A stretch of DNA of 64,000 nucleotides from Klenkia brasiliensis (GTDB taxonomy: Bacteria > Actinomycetota > Actinomycetes > Mycobacteriales > Geodermatophilaceae). A program made the position numbers and the translations under genes. The notes below the pieces were generated by a model that saw only the letters and a program-made list of their open reading frames with translations, was not told the DNA's origin and made no database searches. Positions within the stretch are counted from its first letter, which is position 1. Each line of letters starts with the position of its first letter. This document shows positions 1 to 8,087 of the stretch, in pieces. The stretch covers positions 558,001 to 622,000 of the forward strand of contig NZ_FNCF01000003.1 of assembly GCF_900100695.1 (NCBI RefSeq), written 5' to 3'.

Positions 1-85
1 CATGCACTCGGCCCGCGAGCTGTGCAGTGCCCTCGACGTGCCGCACATGGTCGCCGCGTTCACCAGCTGCCTGCAGCACGGCTGA
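1..85 (+). CDS. M18 aspartyl aminopeptidase, C-terminal end (partial)
   Basis: Only the last 27 codons are present; the frame starts at base 2 and ends with TGA at 83-85. The peptide opens MHSARELC and ends in a hydrophobic helix. The M-H-S-x-R-E block matches the C-terminus of M18 aminopeptidases, where this His is a zinc ligand. Family knowledge: these are cytosolic metallopeptidases that remove N-terminal acidic residues. The catalytic body lies outside the window, so the call rests on one motif in the right position just before a stop codon. Confidence 0.6.
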   Translation, partial: MHSARELCSALDVPHMVAAFTSCLQHG

Positions 86-93
86 CCTGCCGT

Positions 94-112
94 CCTGGCG
101 AGATCCGCCAGG
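94..112. terminator. Hairpin after aminopeptidase
   Basis: CCTGGCG (94-100) and CGCCAGG (106-112) form a perfect 7-bp stem with a 5-nt loop, nine bases after the aminopeptidase stop. There is no U tract, as is usual for actinobacterial terminators. Confidence 0.45.
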
Positions 113-177
113 AACCGAGCCGGAAACTGGTGACCCGCCTCACAGCTTGTGCGCAGTCGAGCACTCAGGGTGGACAC

Positions 178-1782
178 ATGGCACCCCGGCTGACGGCACT
201 GCGGTCCCCCGTCGCGCCCGCGACCGAGCAGGACTGGTGGCGGACCGCGGTGGTCTACCAGGTCTACCTGCGCTCCTTCGCCGACTCGAACGGCGACGGC
301 ATCGGTGACCTGGCCGGGCTGCGCTCCCGGCTGCCGTACCTGGTGTGGCTGGGCGTCGACGCGCTGTGGATCAACCCGCACTACCCCTCCGGCGGCGCCG
401 ACGGCGGCTACGACGTGGTGGACTACCGCGCGGTCGACCCCGACTACGGCGACGTGTCCGACCTGGAGGCACTGGTCGCCGACGCCCGCGCGCTCGGGCT
501 GCGCGTGGTGCTCGACGTCGTCCCCAACCACACCTCCGACCAGCACCCGTGGTTCCAGGCGGCCCTGGCCGACCCCGACTCCCCCGAGGCGAAGCGCTAC
601 CACTTCGCACCCCCGTCGGAGGAGCCGCCGAACAACTGGCGCTCGCTGTTCGGCGGCCCGGCGTGGTCGCGCACCCCCGACGGCCGCTGGTACCTGCACC
701 TGTTCGCCCCCGAGCAGCCCGACCTCGACTGGCGCGACCCCGCCGTGGGCGACGACTTCGAGGCCACCCTGCGCTTCTGGCTCGACCGCGGTGTCTCCGG
801 CTTCCGGGTCGACGTCGCCTACGGCCTGTTCAAGGACGCCGGCCTGCGCGACAACCCCGGCGCCTACTCCCCCACCCTGTTCGGCCACGGCCCCGAGCAG
901 GCGATGACCTGGAACCAGCCCGAGGTGCACGACGTGTGGCGGCGCTGGCGCGCGGTCTGCGACGAGTACCCGGACACCATGCTCGTCGGCGAGGTCTGCC
1001 TGGCCGACCTGGAGCAGGTGGCGCTGTACTCCCGCCCCGACGAGATGCACCAGTCCTTCTCCTTCCGGCTGCTGAAGTCCGGGTGGGACGCCGGCGCCTT
1101 CGGCGAGGCCGTGTCCACCGCGCTGGACGCGTTCGCCTCGGTCGGCGCCCCGGTCTCCTGGGTGCTGGGCAACCACGACAAGGACCGCCAGGTCACCCGG
1201 TTCGGCGGCGGCGCGGTCGGCACCGCGCGCGCCCGGGCCGCGGCCCTGCTGCTCATGGCGCTGCCCGGGTCGCCCTACCTCTACGCCGGCGACGAGCTCG
1301 CCCTGCCGCAGGCCGTCGTCCCCGACGAGGCCAAGCGGGACCCGATCTTCCACCGCAGCGGCGGCGCCCGCGCCGGCCGCGACGGCTGCCGGGTGCCGAT
1401 GCCGTGGAACGAGTCCCCCGGCGTCGGCTTCTCCCCCGACGGCGCGGCCGACCCGTGGCTGCCCATCCCGGAGGGCTGGGACCACCACGCCGTCTCCCGG
1501 CAGAGCAGGGACGGCGGCTCCGCCCTGACCCTGCACCGCCGCGCCCTGGCCCTGCGCGCGGCCCACCCGGCGCTGGGCTCGGGGACGGCGACCGTGCAGG
1601 TCGACGGCGACGTCCTCACCGTCACCTGCACCGGGGACGGCGAGACCGTGCGCTGCGTGCTGAACATGGGCACGGCCACCGCCCTGGTCCCGGGCGGGAC
1701 CCTGCTGCTGGCCTCCTCGACCGCCGTCAAGGCCGCCGGTGTGCTGCCGCCGGACGCCGCCGTCTGGCTGCTGGAGGACTAG
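178..1782 (+). CDS. GH13 alpha-glucosidase / oligo-1,6-glucosidase-like enzyme
   Basis: A 534-residue cytosolic alpha-amylase-family enzyme expected to hydrolyse alpha-glucosidic bonds in maltooligosaccharides, isomaltose or sucrose-type substrates. The GH13 barrel begins at about residue 20 (WWRTAVVYQVYLRSF). Visible catalytic residues are the nucleophile D212 in GFRVDVA, the acid/base E272 in MLVGEV, and D334 in GNHDKDR; VVPNHTS is conserved region I. Length fits the GH13 oligosaccharidase group (about 530-560). I chose ATG 178; the frame is open to base 22, but that part would run into the upstream gene and reads as non-coding. It converges with the AAA gene on the other strand, overlapping four bases. 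Exact substrate specificity cannot be read from the sequence. Confidence 0.9.
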   Translation: MAPRLTALRSPVAPATEQDWWRTAVVYQVYLRSFADSNGDGIGDLAGLRSRLPYLVWLGVDALWINPHYPSGGADGGYDVVDYRAVDPDYGDVSDLEALVADARALGLRVVLDVVPNHTSDQHPWFQAALADPDSPEAKRYHFAPPSEEPPNNWRSLFGGPAWSRTPDGRWYLHLFAPEQPDLDWRDPAVGDDFEATLRFWLDRGVSGFRVDVAYGLFKDAGLRDNPGAYSPTLFGHGPEQAMTWNQPEVHDVWRRWRAVCDEYPDTMLVGEVCLADLEQVALYSRPDEMHQSFSFRLLKSGWDAGAFGEAVSTALDAFASVGAPVSWVLGNHDKDRQVTRFGGGAVGTARARAAALLLMALPGSPYLYAGDELALPQAVVPDEAKRDPIFHRSGGARAGRDGCRVPMPWNESPGVGFSPDGAADPWLPIPEGWDHHAVSRQSRDGGSALTLHRRALALRAAHPALGSGTATVQVDGDVLTVTCTGDGETVRCVLNMGTATALVPGGTLLLASSTAVKAAGVLPPDAAVWLLED

Positions 1783-2753
1783 GCGCCGAGCGTGCGGGCT
1801 GCCTCGGCGACGTCGTCGGCGGTCAGCGTGGAGACGTCGGCGCGGCTCAGCGACGCCGCGCTGCCGTCCCGGGTCAGCCGCAGCGCCTGCCGGTTGAGGG
1901 CCTGCTCGAACAGGGTGCGGGCGAAGCGCGCGTTGCCGGTGTCCTCGCCCGGCTGGATGCCGGCCAGGGTGGCGCGCAAGGTGGTCTCCGCGCCGGGCTC
2001 GAGCAGGTACTCGTGCTGGGCCACGATGCTGACGAAGATGGCCTCGAGCTCGGCCGTGGAGTAGTCGGGGAACCGGATCTCCCGGCCGAACCGGGACCGC
2101 AGCCCCGGGTTGGAGGCCAGGAAGGACTCCATCAGCCGGGGGTAGCCGGCCACGATCACCACCAGCCGGTGCCGGTGGTCCTCCATGCGCTTGAGCAGGA
2201 CCTCGATCGCCTCCGGCCCGAAGTCCAGCCGGCCGTCGCCGTCGGGTGCCAGCGAGTACGCCTCGTCGATGAACAGCACGCCGTCCAGCGCCTGCCGGAC
2301 CACCCGGTCGGTCTTGATAGCGGTCGCGCCCACGTGCTGCCCGACCAGGGCGGCACGGTCGACCTCGACCAGGTGGCCCTTCTGCAGCAGCCCGACCGCC
2401 CGGTACATCTCGGCCAGCAGCCGCGCCACCGTGGTCTTGCCCGTCCCCGGGTTGCCGAGGAAGACCAGGTGCTGGCTGGTCGCCGCCTCGGCCAGGCCGT
2501 GCTCCTTGCGGCGGGCCTGCACCTGCAGGAACGCGACCAGCGCCTGCACCTGCTCCTTGACCGCCGTCAGGCCGGTGAGCCCGGCGAGGTCGGCCTGGAC
2601 CTCGGCCAGCGGCCGGCCCGGCGCGGTCCGTCCCCCGCCGAAGAGCTCGGCGACCAGGTCGTCCACGCCGCGCCCGCCGGGCCGGGGCAGTTGCTCGCCC
2701 AGCCGGCCGACGGTCTCGCGGAGCTCGTCCAGCGGCTTGCGGGCGGACGGCAT
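1779..2753 (-). CDS. AAA+ ATPase of the CbxX/CfqX (CbbX) family
   Basis: A 324-residue protein with one AAA+ module. Walker A is GNPGTGKTT, Walker B is VLFIDEAYSL, and the sensor/arginine-finger region includes NPGLRSRFGREIRFPDY. The N-terminal 90 residues are a short helical region. Red-type CbbX proteins remodel inhibited Rubisco, but no Rubisco genes are nearby, and actinobacterial members of this family often accompany type VII secretion (EccA-like) or stand alone. I therefore give family but no substrate. The gene is single, flanked by a convergent GH13 gene and a VOC gene read in the same direction 31 bp upstream. Confidence 0.85.
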   Translation of the reverse strand: MPSARKPLDELRETVGRLGEQLPRPGGRGVDDLVAELFGGGRTAPGRPLAEVQADLAGLTGLTAVKEQVQALVAFLQVQARRKEHGLAEAATSQHLVFLGNPGTGKTTVARLLAEMYRAVGLLQKGHLVEVDRAALVGQHVGATAIKTDRVVRQALDGVLFIDEAYSLAPDGDGRLDFGPEAIEVLLKRMEDHRHRLVVIVAGYPRLMESFLASNPGLRSRFGREIRFPDYSTAELEAIFVSIVAQHEYLLEPGAETTLRATLAGIQPGEDTGNARFARTLFEQALNRQALRLTRDGSAASLSRADVSTLTADDVAEAARTLGA

Positions 2754-2784
2754 GCCCCGAGGGTAGGCGCGGCGCGGGCAGGTC

Positions 2785-3138
2785 TCAGGCGGGCTGCCAG
2801 AGCTCGACGCGGTTCCCCTCGGGGTCGGTGACCCAGCCGAACCGGCCGACGCCGTCCATGTCCTGCACGTCGTCGGAGACGTCGGCGCCGGCGGCCCGCA
2901 GCTGGGCCAGCATCGCCCCCAGGTCGCGCACCCGGAAGTTGAGCATCACCTGCTGGCGGGGCGAACCGAAGTAGTCGGTGTCGGCGGCGAAGCCGGAGAA
3001 CACGGTCGGACCGGCATCCTGCTGCCACGGCTCGTCCGGGTCGACCCCGACGCCGAGGTGGTCGCGGTACCAGGCGCCCAGCGCGCCCGGGTCCGCCGAG
3101 CGCAGGAAGACGCCGCCGATGCCGGTCACCCGTTCCAC
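2785..3138 (-). CDS. VOC (glyoxalase/bleomycin-resistance) family protein
   Basis: A 117-residue single VOC domain. It has the opening beta strand (GGVFLRSADPGALGAWYRDHLG), the middle VMLNFRV strand and the C-terminal DPEGNRVELWQP. These beta-alpha-beta-beta-beta units dimerise to make a metal-dependent active site in glyoxalases and dioxygenases, or a binding cleft in resistance proteins. The closing E of RVELWQ would be a metal ligand. Nothing in the context gives a substrate. It may share a transcript with the AAA gene downstream. Confidence 0.8.
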   Translation of the reverse strand: MERVTGIGGVFLRSADPGALGAWYRDHLGVGVDPDEPWQQDAGPTVFSGFAADTDYFGSPRQQVMLNFRVRDLGAMLAQLRAAGADVSDDVQDMDGVGRFGWVTDPEGNRVELWQPA

Positions 3139-3186
3139 GGCCCCATCCTCGCCCGGCCGGCCGCCGAGAAGGCATTGCCCGATCGT

Positions 3187-3261
3187 CTTGCACGCAAGTA
3201 ACCTGCGTCACACCCAGGGGGAGGGTCCTCCCCCCGTGATCAGCGTCGACCACCCCAGGGA
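3187..3261 (+). promoter_or_regulatory. Promoter region and operator-like palindrome of the haemoglobin gene
   Basis: TTGCCC (from about 3176) and TAACCT (from about 3200) are spaced like -35 and -10 boxes. Between them CTTGC-AC-GCAAG (3187-3198) is a 12-base palindrome apart from its centre. Further down, GGGGGAGG-GT-CCTCCCCC (around 3218-3235) can fold in the leader. I assign no regulator. Confidence 0.35.
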
Positions 3262-3268
3262 GCCCGCC

Positions 3269-3739
3269 ATGACCGCCACGCCCGAGGTCGCCCACGTCCC
3301 CGACACCCGTCGCCTCGCCCCCGAGGCCGACCCGGCCACCGCCCCCGCCGTCCAGCCGGGGAACGCGACGCTCTACGAGCGGCTGGGCGGGTGCTACGGC
3401 ATCGCCGGCGCCGTCGACATCCTGGTCGACCGGCTGTTCCAGAACGTCAAGGTCAACGCCAACGAGAAGGTGCACGAGCACCACGGCAACCCGGCCAACG
3501 CCCCCGGATACAAGTGGCTGGTGACGTCGTGGTCCATCGAGGCCGCCGGCGGCCCGAAGTGCTACATCGGCCACGACATGGACACCGCGCACGAGCACCT
3601 GTCCATCGACACGGCCGGGTTCGACGCCGTCGCCAAGGAGATCGAGGCGACCCTGGACTTCGTCGGCGTCCCCGAGCCCGAGCTGCGCGAGTTCATGGAC
3701 ATCATCGAGAGCTACCGGGACAAGGTCGTCCAGGCGTAG
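3269..3739 (+). CDS. glbN: Group 1 truncated haemoglobin
   Basis: A 156-residue 2-on-2 globin. Residues 1-33 are a low-complexity Ala/Pro-rich extension; the globin fold starts at TLYERLGG and runs to the end. The proximal haem-ligating His is H108 in TAHEHLSID. Family knowledge: group I truncated globins bind O2 and NO, and in mycobacteria convert NO to nitrate under aerobic conditions. The start is ATG 3269; upstream codons in the same frame run into the divergent VOC gene. It is monocistronic with its own promoter region. The N-terminal extension is longer than in GlbN of mycobacteria. Confidence 0.88.
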   Translation: MTATPEVAHVPDTRRLAPEADPATAPAVQPGNATLYERLGGCYGIAGAVDILVDRLFQNVKVNANEKVHEHHGNPANAPGYKWLVTSWSIEAAGGPKCYIGHDMDTAHEHLSIDTAGFDAVAKEIEATLDFVGVPEPELREFMDIIESYRDKVVQA

Positions 3740-3740
3740 C

Positions 3741-4304
3741 TCAGGCCCGGCGCAGCCCGCGGTCGAGGAGGTCGACCATCCACCCGAAGCTCTCGTCGAC
3801 GTCGGCGGACCACTGGAACCCGCGCGCGGCCTGCAGGGTGGCGAAGCCGTGGAACGCGCTGCGCAGCGTGCGCAGCGCGTGGTCCTCCTCGGCCGCGGGC
3901 AGGTCGTAGCCGCGCAGCACCGCGCGGAACGCGGCCAGCGCACGCACCCCCGCGGCCACCAGCGGGTCGTCCTGACCGGCCGGCTCCAGCCCGACGGTCG
4001 CGGCGTACCGCCCCGGGTGGGCCAGCACGTAGGCCCGGAAGGCCTGCGCCGCGGCGGCGAGGGCGTCGCGGCCGGCCAGGCCCTGGATCGCCGTGCCGAT
4101 CGCGACCGCGGACTCTGACAGCGCCAGGGCGGCGATCCGGCGGACCAGGTCCTCCTGCCCGGCCACGTGCTTGTACAGCGACGGGGTCCGCACGCCGACC
4201 CGCTCGGCCAGCCCGCCCATGGTCAGCGCCCCGAGCCCGACCTCGTCGGCCAGCTCGGCGCCGGCGGCCACCACCGAGGTGGGGTCCAGGCCCGCCCTAG
4301 GCAC
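3741..4304 (-). CDS. TetR/AcrR family transcriptional regulator
   Basis: A 187-residue repressor-type protein. The N-terminal helix-turn-helix spans about residues 10-55 (ALTMGGLAERVGVRTPSLYKHV), and the helical C-terminal half resembles the WHG ligand-binding domain with the sequence YAATVGLEP. It overlaps the end of the upstream alpha/beta hydrolase gene by eight bases, so the two are almost certainly co-transcribed and translationally coupled. The twin palindromes upstream of that operon (5145-5180) are the natural operator, which implies autoregulation and induction by a small hydrophobic substrate of the hydrolase. Confidence 0.88.
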   Translation of the reverse strand: MPRAGLDPTSVVAAGAELADEVGLGALTMGGLAERVGVRTPSLYKHVAGQEDLVRRIAALALSESAVAIGTAIQGLAGRDALAAAAQAFRAYVLAHPGRYAATVGLEPAGQDDPLVAAGVRALAAFRAVLRGYDLPAAEEDHALRTLRSAFHGFATLQAARGFQWSADVDESFGWMVDLLDRGLRRA

Positions 4305-5130
4305 GGACGCCGGCCAGGAAAGGCAGCACGGCGTCGGCGACGGCGTCGGGCACCTGGTGGTGCGGGTAGTGACCGGCGCCCTCGAGCACCACGAGCCGGC
4401 CCAGCCCGGCCGGCAGCTCGGCGAGCACCGCCTCGCCCTCGGCGCGGGGATCGGCCCAGTCGGGGTCCAGCTCGCCCTGCACGACCAGCACCGGGCAGCG
4501 AACGGCGGGGAGCGCGGCCCCGGCGTCGGTGGCGGGGGTGGTGCCCATCCCCTTGAGCGCGGCCATCCGGCCCGGCTCGCCCAGCATCGCGGTCACGTGG
4601 TCCAGCCGCTGCTGCCAGTCGGCCGGGTTCGCGCCGGGATAGGCGACGTCGAGGTACTTCCGCCACTGGCCCACGCTGCCCAGCAGCCCGGCGCCGAGCA
4701 GGTGCCGCATGCCGCGGCGGAACCGCGCCGAGCGCAGGTCGCGCAGCGCGATGGCCTGCTTCCTGGTGAACGGGGTCAGCTCCACCAGCGCGGTGACCAG
4801 CTCGGGCGCCCGCGCCGCGGCCACGGTGACCGCGCCGCCGGAGATCGAGTGCCCGACCAGCACCGCCGGGCCGCCGAGGTGGCGGACCAGGGCGAGCAGG
4901 TCGCCGGCGATGTCGGTGCGGCTGTAGGAGGGCCACGGCGCGCTGGACTCCCCGCAGCCGCGCAGGTCGACCGCGGCGACCCGGTACCCGGCCTCGACCA
5001 GCCGGGGCACGAGGTGGCGGTAGGCCTGCCGGTCGTCGCCCATGCCGTGCGCCAGCACGACGAGCGGACCGGGCCCGCCAGTGACCTCGTAGGCCAGGGT
5101 GCCCCCGTCGAGGGTGAGGTGCTCGGTCAT
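4297..5130 (-). CDS. Alpha/beta-fold hydrolase
   Basis: A 277-residue serine hydrolase of the alpha/beta superfamily. The oxyanion strand is VVLAHGMGDD, the nucleophile elbow is GHSISGGA (Ser at about residue 98), the acid is likely the Asp in VVQGELDPDWADP, and the His is in LEGAGHYPH. It probably hydrolyses an ester, lactone or epoxide-type small molecule in the cytosol; the sequence does not say which. The start is ATG 5130 behind a clear AGGAGG five bases upstream. It heads a two-gene operon with the TetR gene. Confidence 0.85.
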   Translation of the reverse strand: MTEHLTLDGGTLAYEVTGGPGPLVVLAHGMGDDRQAYRHLVPRLVEAGYRVAAVDLRGCGESSAPWPSYSRTDIAGDLLALVRHLGGPAVLVGHSISGGAVTVAAARAPELVTALVELTPFTRKQAIALRDLRSARFRRGMRHLLGAGLLGSVGQWRKYLDVAYPGANPADWQQRLDHVTAMLGEPGRMAALKGMGTTPATDAGAALPAVRCPVLVVQGELDPDWADPRAEGEAVLAELPAGLGRLVVLEGAGHYPHHQVPDAVADAVLPFLAGVRA

Positions 5131-5144
5131 GTCGTCCTCCTGCA

Positions 5145-5180
5145 GCTAAAGCCGTTAGCCAAAAGCTACACCCATTAGCC
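5145..5180 (-). promoter_or_regulatory. Twin TetR operator, two 16-bp imperfect palindromes
   Basis: On the minus strand GGCTAATGGGTGTAGC (5165-5180) and GGCTAACGGCTTTAGC (5145-5160) are separated by TTTT. Each has GCTA/TAGC arms, and the copies repeat with a 20-base period (two helical turns). The block is just upstream of the Shine-Dalgarno sequence of the hydrolase-TetR operon. This is the layout of TetR-family sites bound by two dimers; the regulator assignment is inference from position. Confidence 0.6.
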
Positions 5181-5287
5181 GAGGGGTCAACCCCGCCGAG
5201 GCAAGGGAGCCCCTGCACCACGGATCCGGCGCGTGCGTGCGGGAGGGGATCCCTTGCCCCGGCGGCGCGGGGACGGCGCCGACGGCG

Positions 5288-6574
5288 TCAGGCGACGGCG
5301 AGGATGCGCAGGTCCCCGGCGGCGCGGTGCACCGGCGCCAGGTCCACCGCGGGCACGCACACCCGGTCGCCGTCCACCAGGGCCACCAGGACGGCGGCGG
5401 CCCCGGCGAGCAGCGCCACGGTGCCGAGCGCGACCGGCAACCCGGCGTGCGCGGCCAGGAACCCGATCGCCGGCGGACCGCCGAGCAGGCCGGTGTAGCC
5501 GACGGTGGTGGACAGCGCGATGCCGCGCGACCCGCCCAGCGCACCGGCCCGGGCGACGGCCAGCGGGAAGACGTTGGCCAGGCCGAGCCCGACGACGCCG
5601 AACCCGGCCAGCGCGAGCACCACCGACGGCGTCGTCACCGCCAGCAGCGCGCCCGCCGCGGCGAGCAGGGTGCCGCCGACCAGCAGCCGCCGCTCGCCCA
5701 GCCGGGCCACCAGCGCACCGCCGGCCAGCCGCCCGCACGCCATGGCCAGGGCGAAGCCCGCGTAGCCGGCGGCGGCGAGCCCGGAGGTGGCGCCGAGGTC
5801 CTCGCGCAGGTGCAGCGCGCCCCAGTCGGTCAGCGCGCCCTCGCCGTAGGCGGTCGCGCCGGCGATGCAGCCCAGCACCACCAGGACGGCGGTCGGGCGG
5901 CGGCGGGGCGCGTCCTCGGGCACCGGTGCCTCGACCACCGGCGCGGCGTCGGCCCCCACCAGCACCGGCACGAGCACCGCGACCAGCAGCAGGCCGGCGC
6001 CGGCCACCACGACCAGGTGCGCCGGGACGGCGAGCACGGCCGCGGCCAGGCCACCCAGCAGCGCACCACCGAGCCCGCCGAAGCTGAACGCGGCGTGCAG
6101 CCCGGACAGCACCGGCCGGCCGGCGCGGGACTCGACCTGCACACCGACGCTGTTCGCGGCCACGTTCACCGCCCCGGTCGCGGCGCCGAAGGCCAGCAGC
6201 GCGGCGCAGAGCGCGGGCACCGACGTGGCGAGCCCGGGCAGCACCGCGCTGGCGCAGACCGCGACCCCGGCGAGGGCGGCGACCAGGCCTGGTCCGAGCC
6301 GCGCGGCGAGTGCGCCGGTGAGCTGCATGCAGGCCAGTGCACCCAGCGACAGGCACAGCAGCGCCAGCCCGAGGGTGCTGTGGTCGGCGCCGACCCGGGT
6401 GGCCACGTCGGGGACCCGGGCGGCCCAGGTGCCGAAGACGAACCCGTCGAGGGCGAACAGGGCGGCGACGGCGGCGCGCAGCCGGGACAGCGAGGGCGCG
6501 GGCGCGCGGCCGGCGGCGCCGCGGACGAGCCGGCCGACCGGTGAGCGGGCACGCAGGAAGAAGGGTGCGGACAC
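5288..6574 (-). CDS. MFS transporter
   Basis: A 428-residue integral membrane protein with about 12 hydrophobic segments. After a basic N-terminal stretch, the first helix is AVAALFALDGFVFGTWAARV. The loop motif AARVPDVATRVG and the conserved RAGRPVLSGLHAAFSFGG are typical of the fucose-permease/YbjJ-like branch of the major facilitator superfamily. Substrate and direction are unknown. It starts with GTG at 6574 behind GAGG seven bases upstream. The long, GC-rich cytoplasmic N-terminus may mean the true start is a little further in. It stands alone between the hydrolase operon and a divergent membrane-protein gene. Confidence 0.85.
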   Translation of the reverse strand: MSAPFFLRARSPVGRLVRGAAGRAPAPSLSRLRAAVAALFALDGFVFGTWAARVPDVATRVGADHSTLGLALLCLSLGALACMQLTGALAARLGPGLVAALAGVAVCASAVLPGLATSVPALCAALLAFGAATGAVNVAANSVGVQVESRAGRPVLSGLHAAFSFGGLGGALLGGLAAAVLAVPAHLVVVAGAGLLLVAVLVPVLVGADAAPVVEAPVPEDAPRRRPTAVLVVLGCIAGATAYGEGALTDWGALHLREDLGATSGLAAAGYAGFALAMACGRLAGGALVARLGERRLLVGGTLLAAAGALLAVTTPSVVLALAGFGVVGLGLANVFPLAVARAGALGGSRGIALSTTVGYTGLLGGPPAIGFLAAHAGLPVALGTVALLAGAAAVLVALVDGDRVCVPAVDLAPVHRAAGDLRILAVA

Positions 6575-6763
6575 GGGAGGACCTCGCAGGGGGAAGAAGG
6601 GGCGCGGGTGGTGGGAGTGGGCACACGACCTCGGGCGCGGTTCCCACGGTGCCAGCCGGACCTGGGCAATGCCTGCAGAAGACGCAGGTGGGAGCCGTGA
6701 TGGTCCTTACGTGAGCCGGGCCACCGGGTTGCCGCCCACCGGCCCAGGCCGCAGGGTCGGTCC

Positions 6764-7711
6764 ATGACCGGGTCCTTCGCACGGGGGCTGGCCGCGGGCG
6801 CGGCCGGCACCACCGTCCTCAACGCCGTCACCTACCTCGACATGGCGGTGCGCGGCCGCGACGCCAGCAGTACCCCCGAGCAGACCATCGACGCCCTCGC
6901 CGGCGTCGCGGGCACCAAGGTGCCCGGGAAGCGGAGCGAGCGGGCCAACCGCCGCACCGCCCTGGGCGCGCTGTCCGGCATCGGCAACGGCGTGGCCGTG
7001 GGCGTGCTGGCGAGCCTGGTCCGCTCCGCCGGCGTCCGGTTGCCCTCGACCGTCGGCGCGGTCACCACCGGCGCCGCCGCGATGGCGCTGACCGACGGCA
7101 CCATCGCCGCGCTCGGTGTCGACGACCCGCGCTCGTGGTCCCGCCGCGACTGGGCGTCCGACGCCCTGCCGCACCTGGCGTACGGCGCCGCCGTGCAGGC
7201 CGTCGTCGAGGCCATCCCCGCGTCGGGAGACAAGCCCCGGCGCAAGGCGTCGGGCGGGCTGACCGTCCGGTCGCTGCTGCTGGGGGTGGCCACCGGCTGC
7301 CGCAGCTCGCTCGGGCTGGCCGCCCCAGCGCTGACCAACCCCGAGGGCGGGGCGCTGCGCAAGGCTGCCTCGGTGGCCGCGGTCGGCGGGGAGCTCTACG
7401 CCGACAAGCTCGAGGCGACGCCCCCGCGGACCGACCCGCAGGGCCTGCCGGTGCGCTTCGCCTCCGCCGCGGGCGGCGCCGGGGCGCTGGCCGCGCGGGA
7501 GGACGCGAACGCCGCCGTCCCGATCCTGGCCGGGCTCGTCGGGGCCGCGGCCGGCACCTGGGGCGGGCTGGGCTGGCGCCGCTGGGCGGACTCGGCCGGC
7601 ATCCCGGACTGGCAGGCCGCCGTCCTCGAGGACGGCGTCGCGCTGGCCCTGGCCCTGGCCGCGTCCCTGCCCGGCCGCAACCGGCGCCGGGCGGTGCTCA
7701 CCCCCGCCTGA
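6764..7711 (+). CDS. Hypothetical membrane protein, second half DUF4126-like
   Basis: A 315-residue protein rich in Ala, Gly and Val with several hydrophobic segments. Residues 1-150 form one unit (GLAAGAAGTTVLNAVTYLDMAVRG; later GIGNGVAVGVLASLVRSAG). Residues about 165-300 form another with GVATGCRSSLGLAAPAL and GLVGAAAGTWGGLGWRRW, which resemble the glycine-rich helices of DUF4126 membrane proteins. It looks like a fusion of two four-helix membrane units. Function is unknown. It is transcribed away from the MFS gene and has no downstream partner on its strand. Confidence 0.7.
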   Translation: MTGSFARGLAAGAAGTTVLNAVTYLDMAVRGRDASSTPEQTIDALAGVAGTKVPGKRSERANRRTALGALSGIGNGVAVGVLASLVRSAGVRLPSTVGAVTTGAAAMALTDGTIAALGVDDPRSWSRRDWASDALPHLAYGAAVQAVVEAIPASGDKPRRKASGGLTVRSLLLGVATGCRSSLGLAAPALTNPEGGALRKAASVAAVGGELYADKLEATPPRTDPQGLPVRFASAAGGAGALAAREDANAAVPILAGLVGAAAGTWGGLGWRRWADSAGIPDWQAAVLEDGVALALALAASLPGRNRRRAVLTPA

Positions 7712-7732
7712 CCCGCACCTGCTGGGCCGGGG

Positions 7733-8068
7733 TCAGCCCCGGTCCAGCAGGTCGAGCAGCCAGCCGGGCCCGTGCACCGTCGTGCCCGCCGGCAGCCGCG
7801 CGCGCAACCCGCGGTCGGCGGTCACCACGACCAGCGGGGTGCCCAGCCGGGCCGCCTCGGCGGCCAGGGCGTCGTCCCCGCTGCCGGCCGCGCGGACCAG
7901 CCGCACGCCGGGGACGTCCGGGACGTCGCGCGCCCGGCCCTCGACCACCGCGACCACGTCGCGGTCGAGGGTCACGAGCCGGGTCAGCAGGCGGCTGGAC
8001 GCCCCGGCCCGGTCCCGCCACCAGCCGTCCGGTCGGGACCCGACGACGTTGGCGACGTCGACGAGCAC
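7733..8068 (-). CDS. PIN/NYN-like domain protein
   Basis: A 111-residue protein that begins VLVDVANVVGSRPDGWW and continues GSGDDALAAEA and VVVTADRGLRARL. The spaced acidic residues (VDVAN, SGDDAL, TADRG) follow the order of metal-binding Asp in PIN-like/NYN nucleases such as the YacP group. The likely role is a small metal-dependent RNase, but that rests on motif order alone. It starts with GTG and is 19 bases downstream of the siderophore-interacting protein gene on the same strand, so it may be co-transcribed by read-through. Some actinobacterial genomes label such proteins only as hypothetical. Confidence 0.65.
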   Translation of the reverse strand: MLVDVANVVGSRPDGWWRDRAGASSRLLTRLVTLDRDVVAVVEGRARDVPDVPGVRLVRAAGSGDDALAAEAARLGTPLVVVTADRGLRARLPAGTTVHGPGWLLDLLDRG

Positions 8069-8087
8069 CGGGCCGCCGACCGCCGGC

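Noticed and set aside
1779-2753. Rubisco activase CbbX
   Set aside because: Family motifs match, but no Rubisco genes are nearby, so I keep only the family-level call.
345-2831. An 828-codon open frame antisense or out of frame to the GH13 and AAA genes
   Set aside because: High GC removes stop codons; the product is Arg/Pro-rich nonsense while the true frames carry full domain motifs.
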